NCBI GenBank assembly: GCA_009761415.1
Contig: QUOL01000021.1
Location: forward strand, 490,179 to 554,178
DNA length: 64,000 bases
Direction: 5' to 3'
DNA from: Sarcomyxa edulis
Lineage: Eukaryota > Basidiomycota > Agaricomycetes > Agaricales > Mycenaceae
Shown here: positions 43,129 to 52,200 of the stretch, in pieces
Layout of the letters: every line of letters starts with the position of its first letter
Position numbering within the stretch: the stretch's first letter is position 1
Position numbers and translations under genes: made by a program
Notes under the pieces: generated by a model
Databases searched by the model: none
Told to the model about the DNA's origin: nothing
Seen by the model: the letters and a program-made list of their open reading frames with translations, nothing else

Positions 43129-43812
43129 ATGGTCAAGTTTCTTGTGGTAATTTCACCGTCTAAACTTCAAGGAATCCACTCTAACAACTTCCTCGATAGC
43201 ATCACTCCAAGAATGGAGACCTCAGGACTCGCGAAAAGCCGTTGTCGGTCGATTATATCAGAAGCTATTCCTCGAATTCCTATGGTGTGCGTAAATATTC
43301 AAGATCTCTTCAATTACCCTATTGACGAGATAGAGACAGAACGAACCAAGGAAAGGAAATAGGTGTATTGCATACCCCACCGGTTCATGCACCCCAGAGC
43401 TTTTCTGGACGAGAACCAAGACAGATGTCCTTAACAAGAAGCAGATACAGGCCGAGGATATCAACACCAACGCTCTTTTTCCAAACGGAGGCTTGAGCTT
43501 TCGGTTCAGCACCGTTCCGTACAGCGGATTTCCTCTACCCAACGATTATAGACTCTTCATATCAAGAGGTACGGTCTTCAGTCCAGGTAACAAGAGCATA
43601 GAGGCACAATTTGGTATAATCTGGCGGGGTAACGTAGTGCTAGCAAAGTACGGTCGAGGGATGAAAGATGGTTTTATACAGATCCAAATTCAAGAACCAG
43701 CGGCTTTACATGATCTGGTTGGTCTGTAAGTATCGAGTCACTTCTCGAGATATCGCACTCTCAATTTCTGCACAGGTGGCTCGAAGAGTTCACAGACGGC
43801 GACAGACTGTAA
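43129..43812 (+). CDS. Family B small protein, copy 1
   Basis: A short ATG exon (MVKFLV) splices to HHSKNGDLRTREKPLSVDY, then to a long exon with GNRCIAYPTGSCTPELFW, DYRLFIS and WRGNVVLAKYGRG, and a last short exon WLEEFTDGDRL. The order RCI-x-(Y/F)-PT, DYRLFIS, W-x-GN-(I/V)-V(V/L)-x-K and a terminal Trp exon is shared with the copies at 43886 and 48359. I do not recognise a named domain. The protein is small and soluble, with no signal peptide. It lies directly upstream of copy 2 in the same direction, as a tandem pair, and downstream of a family A gene. The phase at the second intron is not fully resolved. Confidence 0.55.
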
Positions 43813-43885
43813 GCCCCAGTTATCCGTAAAAATGCAAAGCTAAATACATGGATGAACAGACGCCCCCAACCGCAAGGAGAATCGA

Positions 43886-44587
43886 TGAAGATCACTACAG
43901 TAAGAAGTTTCGCTGTTTCTCTTCAATTGTGCCACAATAGGTGAATCAATTCACAGCATCGCGTCACAACAAAACAGATCATTGCTACCGATAATTTCTA
44001 TAATGGAATTGATGTACAGCTAGCGATTCAAGAAATATCCAAGGTAAGAACAAGCAGTATCCAGCTTATGCAGATGTTGGACTGATTTGCATGCAGGCCG
44101 AAGAGGCCAAGCCAGTCAGGTGTATACGTTTTGCGACTAAAGGAAGCAAGGCAACCGATCTGTGTGCCACCATGAAATCGGAGTACCGTGGCCACGCTCA
44201 TGATCCTGAATTTCTTGATCTGGACCACATTTTTCCGCACGGTTTTTTCAGCTTCAGACTGTCCCAGTTTCCGAATACTTTATATCCCCTATATCGCGAC
44301 TTTCGCATCTTCATATCGGACTCTGTCACCTCCGACCAGAACGAGACTATACAGGCGGTCTTTGGTCAAGACTGGAAAGGTGACATTGTTGTTGCCAAAT
44401 ACGGGAAAGGCGAGAAGAACGACCAAGATGCAATTCACATCCTTTCCTGCGAGATCGACACAATAAATGTTATACTGGGAATGTAAGCCTCTTTTTCATA
44501 CTCGTTTCACCACAGTCCACATCTTACTTGTCGTATAGGTGGCTTGAGGACTTTTTGGGAAAACCCGGCGAAATGCCAGAGGAGTGA
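43886..44587 (+). CDS. Family B small protein, copy 2
   Basis: MKITT splices to HRVTTKQIIATDNFYNGIDVQL-type text, then to PVRCIRFATKGSKATDL, a long middle with FPHGFFSFRL and YRDFRIFIS, the core WKGDIVVAKYGKG, and a last exon WLEDFLGKPGEMPEE. The architecture and intron positions match the copy 73 bp upstream, so this is a tandem duplicate. Divergence is high outside the RCI, FRIFIS and W-x-G-x-IVV-x-KYG blocks, which suggests old duplication with selection on the core. Function is unknown. Confidence 0.6.
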
Positions 44588-45009
44588 TTGTTTGTTTTTT
44601 CACCTTACTCTGTCACAAATATATGCCGTTCATGGGGAGGGAATCTACTATCCTTCTGTTATATTATGTGAGAACTAGTACGACCGAACAAAATCGACCT
44701 CGGTGAGTATGACTACTCTCTATGTAGAATGCAAATCTCCGTCATCTCAACGACGTTTCAACTAACTTGCCCCCGGTACATTACTGGATTGGGTTAAATT
44801 AGTCCATAGACTTTGCGATATGGTCGAGAACAACATACGAATCGATATCAAGAAGCAGGGCGTGATCCTAAACAGCAGGCCGAATATATACAGAAGGTCC
44901 ATAGCTAAGTGTATGATCGCATACGGGCCCAACATCGAAGGGAAAGTCGAAGGTACTGGGAGAATACATTGTTTTTCCGGGGTCGAGTTCTGGAGCTAGT
45001 GAGTTCATA
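44588..45009. other. Spacer, possible extra exon of family A copy 3
   Basis: On the minus strand a GACA/GTGAGT donor at the end of copy 3 could splice to an exon at about 44997-44876 ending PSVYIRPAV, resembling the last part of copy 2. Nothing else is recognised. Confidence 0.35.
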
Positions 45010-45916
45010 CTAGATCCGCAAGTCAGTCAAATACTCACTGTCAAATTTTACGACCCAAGCATCTTTATCATCCAACGTCCGTCTACCGAACGGGAGCTGG
45101 GAGTAATTCTGATCCGACATCCCCGTAATCATTTGAAAACCTCTCGAAGAATACTTTGAAAACCAACGCGCTGCTTTTCCAGGATCCTCGTATTGTTCTC
45201 TGCATAGATACGATATGCGCATTGACAACGTAGAGTACGGGAATCCGCATACTGCCCGGTCAAATGTGATAAAGTTGATCACAGCGGCTAGATCCAAAGC
45301 GTCAACTTGAGGACAGGGTGACACAGATGGCGTACTCACTAGAATGAAAGTCGAAGGTGATAAATTGGACGGGATCGACATCGACGACAATCAATTGAAC
45401 TCGTTTAAAGTATAGTGTTCCTTTCGAGGAAGCAATGAGGCGGGAGAAAGTGAATACTGCCCGGATATGGCTGGGGAGAGATGTCGGAGTATCAGAATCC
45501 TCTGCTACTGCTTTGACGACCCGATGCCAGAATTCATACTCTTCAGCTTCTGATGAGAGTCTGTACCCCGCCTTTTGCAACCAATTTGACATCCTGATGA
45601 CACCAGCGGGACACATAAATATGTCTAAGTCGCTGTTATCATATTCCGTCCTGTCAAAGAATTGAAGGGCCTGTGAACCCGAAACTATTGCGTTGCATTG
45701 ACCGAGTAGACGCCTGAAGGCGATCGGACGAGGGAACCATCGAGAAAAGAATTTTTCCGGGTTCCAAACACTGTGTCGATAGCTCTGTAGAACAAGTTGT
45801 AACCGATAACATGTCATAGAAACGTGGATGATGTCGATGATGGGCCATGGGGCAAAAAAATCCTCGAGGAAGCCTGAACAGGAACGGGTGAAGATGGTTT
45901 CCAAAAATGTTAGCAT
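45010..45916 (-). CDS. Family A nucleotidyltransferase-like protein, copy 3 (intact motif)
   Basis: Two exons (45916-45340, 45287-45010) encode 284 residues, or somewhat more if a 3' exon at ~44876 is used. This is the copy that explains the family. It reads NAIVSGSQALQFFDR, and 14 residues after the GS comes SDLDIFM. GS followed by D-x-D is the signature of the pol-beta/nucleotidyltransferase superfamily, where Ser binds the nucleotide and the two Asp bind metal. A third acid may lie in the strand QLIVVDVDPVQF. The second exon starts TAVINFITFDRAVCGFP at the conserved intron position. It could transfer nucleotides to RNA, protein or a small molecule; the substrate is unknown. Confidence 0.65.
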
Positions 45917-46302
45917 CTGGCAGAAAAACAGATTTTTCGAAACCTCAGGGCCTCATACGTGGTATGCGGATTCGAGACTATATTCGTAGTATAACGCAGA
46001 GCAAACGCAGAGCCACGATTAACGAGCTCCTTCAAACGGTCAGTAATGCAACCACGTGGATCTTTCGATCGAATAGTCAGTGACGCAACCACGTGGAATT
46101 ATCTGTTTGAATTCAAATAGATCTGCCTCCACCTGTCGAACCTCCTAGCTGAAAACTGTTCCTCAGTGCTAAACTTGGCTGAGCAGCATGGTTAACGGAC
46201 AATGAAAACCTTCGTCTCTCAGCTATCTATAGTCTACAGATATATAAGACCGCAATCTCAATCTTTTCAAAAACTCGCCTCCAGGAGCTCGAGTCGACTC
46301 GG

Positions 46303-47856
46303 ATGACTACAGCAAAAATCCTAGAAGAATTGGCGAAATGGAACAAAAAGAAATTTCGCGCGGAGGATATCTCTCTCACAAGAGCAGTAGACTCGTTGAC
46401 CACGAAAACCCCTATAGTAGAGGTCAAGCAAGGACGCGGGATTTCGCATTGGACAGTAAGGACTTCCTTATGTTCAAAATTCTCAGATTATACTGACGCA
46501 TGTACCAGGTCAACAGGACGGGTACCAATCGTCCGGCTGTCCTCGTCCACGCCGCACTGTGGCGTTGGGGATCCAACATGGAAACAGGGAACTTCGTTCC
46601 TCCAACGCAAAGCGCAATAGGTGTGAAGGAAACAAGACTGTAAGATTCTCAAGCTCCTCGTCAAAATGCACATCTGACCGACCTCTTATGTCGATAGCCA
46701 AACTGAACCGTCATACAGATGTGAATTGTCATATACATTCGACACATCAGACGATCAATCTTTGTACACGATGGGACAGGTGATTTCTTACAACCTGCGT
46801 CCTCGAAGGATGCTGACTAGTCATTCAGACGCTAGAAACCCTCGTCACAAAGCATCACGATTTCAATCGAGGAGGCAAACCTAGAAGAACATGGCAGAAT
46901 GGCGTACCATTAGCGAACTCACAGCGCTTCATTATGACGACCCCCATCTTTGCTCAAGGGAGCTTTTATAATCATATTCCGGGCAAACCGTTCAGCGTAC
47001 CCTACGATGTGCATCCATGGATCGAATCTACCATCGCCGAGCCGAAGTATTCGAGATGGATTCCCAATCCAGAAAGGCCCAACTTACTGGTCTACGAAGA
47101 CGATGTACTGAAAAATCTCAAGGACTGTACTCCTCCCGTCTTTGAACAGGACGACATCATCTGGTTCTCGTTTAACATCTCATTTATCGTCGGAAACACT
47201 GGATGGGGACCAGAACATAAATTGATAGATCTGATCCGGGTGGGTCACATATCTAGGCCAGCACCAACCACCGATACGTCCAGGTTCCCTTCAGCAGCAA
47301 CCCTACTCCAGATAGGACAGGCAATTTGGCCTTCGGAAGGTATGTATAAACGTCATCGGGATTCTATCATGTACAATTGATAGACATATCGGTGTTCACA
47401 GACGACGTGGATCCGGCTGATCAAAATAGCTCGGCGAACGCTTCCGGTTCTGCTATACAAGCAGAAGAGGAGCCAGATCCAATGGGCGCACTTTCCTCTA
47501 CTGCCGAGTCCGGTTCAATTCCTCCAGGAGAGAACAAGGTAGACAATAATAGAGATCTGTCTTCCCCTGAAGCTACCGATTCAAGTCTCACAGTAAATAA
47601 CATCAAGGCGGATGATGTGCAGGATCCATCCTCTATCAAAGACTCGATGCTTGCAGGAATGAAGAGAAAGGCAGACGATCTTGAAAATGGATCCTCTGCC
47701 ACAGACTCGGTACTCACAGGAAAGAAGCGAAAGGTAGACGAAGAAGGCTCACCCCCCACCTCCGATTCTGTAGGAAAGAAAAAGAACGACGCGGATGATC
47801 CCTTGTCATCCCCCCAGCCAGCGAAGAAACGCTTGATCAAAAACAAGGCACGGTGA
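46303..47856 (+). CDS. Hypothetical nuclear-type protein with basic-acidic tail
   Basis: The gene is built of several exons: 46303-46455 (MTTAKILEELAKWNKKKFRA), 46509 onward (AVLVHAALWRWGSNMETGNFVPPTQ), a block from 46829 (TLETLVTKHHDFNRGG) running through MTTPIFAQGSFYNHIPGKPF to a donor at 47340, and a final exon ending at 47856. One middle junction (46620-46829) does not resolve cleanly. The tail alternates acidic Ser-rich stretches with KRKADD and KKRKVDEE, good nuclear localisation signals. The central part is Trp/Pro-rich and looks folded, but I recognise no domain. Nuclear location is inferred from the tail only. Confidence 0.5.
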
Positions 47857-48358
47857 AGAAGAAGTTGTGGACAGTCGAGACAAGTATATTTTGAAGAAAT
47901 GCCTAACGACATTGCACCCCAAAGACCTACATTCATCTTTCCTTGTGTAAAATCTGAATACAGAGACTACGTATACTATGAGATTAGATTAAATTTATTC
48001 CCATACGTATAAGCACGATATAAGCGTTAAGCGCCAAGCGACTTTAAACTCAACTAGGATACAAGCGCTCAACGGCAAAAGCTTGACAGATTCTGCGGTG
48101 CTTGTCGTCGAGCCCGGGTTCTTCAACCGTTCTCGTATCGATGATCTATCGAGATACAACGTTCACGCCACCGGTCTCAAGACAGGACGAACCACGATGC
48201 TCTGCCGCTCTCCGTTCCAAATAGACGATCCCACCACATGGACACACTCTTGACGGGATTTTAACCGTTCTCTGATCAGAAGACATCGAGTTCCTCATAT
48301 AAACAAGTACAGAGATTCTAGCCATATCACACTGAAGTAGACAAGCTGAGGTGGTGTC
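47857..48358. other. Non-coding stretch
   Basis: About 500 bases with no recognised feature apart from the likely promoter of the next gene. Confidence 0.35.
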
Positions 48359-49106
48359 ATGGTGCGAGCAGCACTTTTTCTCTTGTCCTTCCTTGTCTGC
48401 TCGCTGACTTGGGTCCGCCTACTCAAAGAGTTTACGAACTGGTGTAACGGAAGACTATGCTACAAATGCCGACATCGATGCGAGGAATCGATCGGAAGCT
48501 TCAGAAAACCAAACTGTACGTCGAATGGTCCTGGATGCTTGTTAGTAGCCTCTTACTACAGACTTGTACCACAACTCGCAGTTCAAGACGTTCAAATGCC
48601 TTATATTCCCCACCGGTGGAACCAAGATCAAGACCCTTATTGCCTCTATCGATCACGATTTAGACGATTTGTACGTGTGGGCGGAAGACCTACAGTTGTC
48701 GGACTTATTTACCTTGGGATCACATTGTACACGGATTACACGGCTTCCTCGGACTACCTTGCCACTGCGAAATCAGATGATAGTCTTCTACTCTGCGGAC
48801 CAGATATCATCACCTCCCAATAACACGCTCGCCAGGATGTACAATGTTCACTGGCATGGAAACATCGTCGTCCTCAAATGTTCGAGGCGGGACCCACAAC
48901 AGATTATACAGATGGACTGGGGAGATAAGCATCTGGTTGATGTGGTTGTAGCAATGTGCGTACCATACTCTTGTCTACCTCAACATCTGGAAAATACTGA
49001 CCCTATATCCTCCGCGATGGTTCTGCATTCCATTATTATCATATTAAGGTGGCTCAAAAATGAAGTAGCTCGACGTCGCCTTGAATACAACTCGATGTCT
49101 TGGTAG
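48359..49106 (+). CDS. Family B small protein, copy 3
   Basis: The body of this protein, from 48564, reads KCLIFPTGGTK, a middle Leu/Thr-rich segment, then NVHWHGNIVVLKCSRRD and VVVAM, followed by an intron and a last exon starting WLKNEVARRR. These blocks match the two tandem family B genes (RCI-x-(Y/F)-PT, W-x-GN-IV-V-x-K, terminal Trp exon). The 5' part is less certain: the ATG at 48359 opens a frame but the link to the body needs an intron with an acceptor near 48560. Unlike the other copies, the residue before the core Gly is His. It lies just upstream of the Helitron gene's 3' end. Confidence 0.5.
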
Positions 49107-49281
49107 CCAGTGAGTACAGATAGGTTGGAATATCGAATCGTCACTTACAATCGTGATGTGAATCTAGCTTTCACATTTTCCACGATCCTTCCGCATTCAC
49201 ACCAATGAACTCGACAGCAGTCAATGATTATACAAGACGCTATTTGTTCTTCTATATACAAAAGTTCACAGTCACTAGAAT
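49107..49281. other. Spacer at the Helitron 3' side
   Basis: Short A/T-rich DNA between family B copy 3 and the Helitron stop codon. I could not identify a Helitron 3' hairpin with CTRR end here. Confidence 0.3.
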
Positions 49282-52200
49282 TTACAACCGCCCAGCAGTA
49301 TAAGCTTCAGTTGTGACCCGGTCCATGAAATCCATACGAGTCAACTCGTTACGCATATCCTCCGACAACCTCTGGTATACCTTAGTAGATGGGAACCATC
49401 GAAGAACGGCAATTCCTTCCAGTTTTTTGACCCTCGACAACATAACATATACTCCTTGCCCTCGCGCAGTGCTCAGATCGACTATAGCCCGATCCAAGGT
49501 TCTTCCTTGGCTCTTGAAATCGGTATAAGAATATGCAGGAAGAAGAGGGAGTTGTTTTCGAGAAACGGTGCGTGTCTTGTATACTTCATCCAATTTGTAC
49601 TTATACTCGATAGTAGTTGTCTCAGGGAATATAGGAACTAATCCAAGCGAAAGTCCAGGAATATCCATATTTGTGTTGTTCACCTTCAGATACGCCACAG
49701 AGGCATATCTGTTGCCGTCCTCATCTTGGGTATACTTGATGCTATGAATCACCCCTTCAACTCCGTTGACGATGCCCTTGCTGAACGCCAAATTCTCCGT
49801 CACCATTACGCGCATTCCTGGAAATAGTGGCAGTCGGCCAAGGGAATCATGCGTCTCTCGAGAGTTCAACCTCCAGAGTTTCTCTCTGACGGCTCCAGAC
49901 ACTACTGTCCGCTTGATAGAATCCGACGCATGGTATACATGTACGGCTTGGAAAAGTCGTCTTGCATGGAAGGCCACGTACTTAGCATTGACTGCATCCC
50001 TGACTTCTCGACTACCGACAATCACTGGGGCATCTCGGAACTGTAACAGAGATTCGGGGTTTCGCTCTACAATCCGAGATATTTCTCTGGATCGTAGGAA
50101 TTCCAAATCATCTGTGCACTCTGTATTGCGGAACCTAGAAGAATTAGGATGTGATTCTCCCATTCGTATGCGATCCAGGAAATCAGAGTAATCGGGGTCT
50201 TCGCTATGACGATGGTTCTTCACCAGCTTGACAACAACGTTGACCTGCCTCCACAAAAACGCTCCATTCATAGCACATACATCGTCACTTCGTCTACTCT
50301 CTTGGAAGGATGGATCGTCGACCAGTTGGTACGCAAACAAAGAATGCTGTCTAGGGGGTTTCAGTTGTGCAAAATCCCCCATAAAAATAACATGGACTCC
50401 GCCGAACGGCTGTCTTGACGCAATCGGGTCATCGGACTTGGCTTGTTTAAGCCGAGAGGAGAACTGGCTCATGAACAGAGAGCCCACCATTGAAATCTCG
50501 TCGATGATGAGGAAACGGACACCCCTCCAAAGAGCAATCAATTCTTGTAAGTCCTTGGATCTCCTATGAGGATTTGTTATGCTGAGTGCGTGCATAGTAT
50601 ATCCTCCTATGAGTACTGCTGCTATGCCGGTCGGAGCACCAAGTAAGAGCTCGTCCCTGCGTCCCAGTCTCTCGAAAACCTTTACTAATGCTTTGATCAG
50701 ATGAGATTTTCCTGTCCCTCCTACCCCTGCAACATACATCAGCAATTGAGGTCCTCCTTCTATGATGCGCCTGGCCATGATACGGAGCGCTCTAGTTTGC
50801 TCCGGATTACAGAGCAGATTCATTTCCTGGATAACGTCGTCTACCACCGACCATCTAGAGTCCACAACAGCTCTCTCTTTCCTTGTATTCTGGTCTAACG
50901 CGTCATCCACAGTACTCAGCTGTGTAAGAGGATCGCTGGCAGAAAGTCTCCGTCGTCTAGGAGCCCTTTCTTCTTCACTCGAATAATGCTCAGGTCGGCG
51001 CTTTCGTTTCAAAGTTGTCATCACATTAGCATGGCCAGCGACAACCTCGTCACCTGGCAGCAATTCTGTCACGTCTCCCAATGAGTATGCTTGGACAGGT
51101 CCTCGATCTTCAAGAGAAAGACAGTAGTTGAGAAGGTCGCTGTTCTTCGTACCAAGCTCTGACTCTATAACAGAGTCGTTACGGTAATCTACTGCTTCAC
51201 GAAGTCCAGCGGAATCTTCGAAGGCATCGAACACATTGACCCTGGTTGCTTCTTCTTCTTCTCCCATCATGGTCTCGAGAGCATTGTCGACATCAAATCG
51301 CCTGTTATCTCTCTTGCGTTCCTCTCGCCATTTCTGAGACAATTCACCCCGCGCATCTCTACACTCGGAAAGAACACTCAAATTCCGTATGATACGTTGA
51401 TATCTAGGTCGTATGTTGTTTCGCTTGTCGTTGTAGGCCGATGTCCAGTCCTGATACCCGTTTCTCAGATCGTCAATAGTTCTCCATGGCATGAACAACG
51501 TCATGATGTCTCTAGACCACATCTCCAGTTCTTCTGCTTCTCTGTCAGGACGAGGAATCTTATCGCCCAGAATGACAGGAATGACCGAATTGTTTCGCTC
51601 TCGTAAAATGTGAGTACTATGCTGAGGATGTTGGGCATCAGAAAACTCTCCCGAAATATAGCCCAAAGATTCTCTGCGACCGGCGCGAATAAGCTCCCTA
51701 GACGCGACTGGCATTGCAACTTTTTTGATCTTCTCGACAAACTCGTATAGGCACATGTCATCGATGGGGTATGTCCTGCTTCGATATATATAATCATATA
51801 CTTGATTGGAAGCCGTTATAGAACGCTTTCCCAGAAGAAGTACCACAGATGGTTCGGCAATAGCAGGATTATCATGGTCAGTATGGCCATTGGCGACTTG
51901 GCCATACTGTCGCGCTATGGCCTTGAAGGCACTCCAATGCAGAGTCTGGAAGGTATCGGGAGTATAATGGTCCCCTCCTCCGACCAAATAACTCATAACC
52001 TGCTGGTGCGATATCTCCTGGTGCCCCATCATGCTGTTCACCGTTATGATCATAGCTCCTCTTTGTTTTTCGAGGTACGTCTCGGAATCTCCTTCTGTCA
52101 TACCAGGAAACCTTGTGTTTGTCTGTTTGATAGCGTACGACAAAGCCGCTAAACCGACATGGACAGGCAAGGAAGGTTTAGTGATGTAATCCGTGATATA

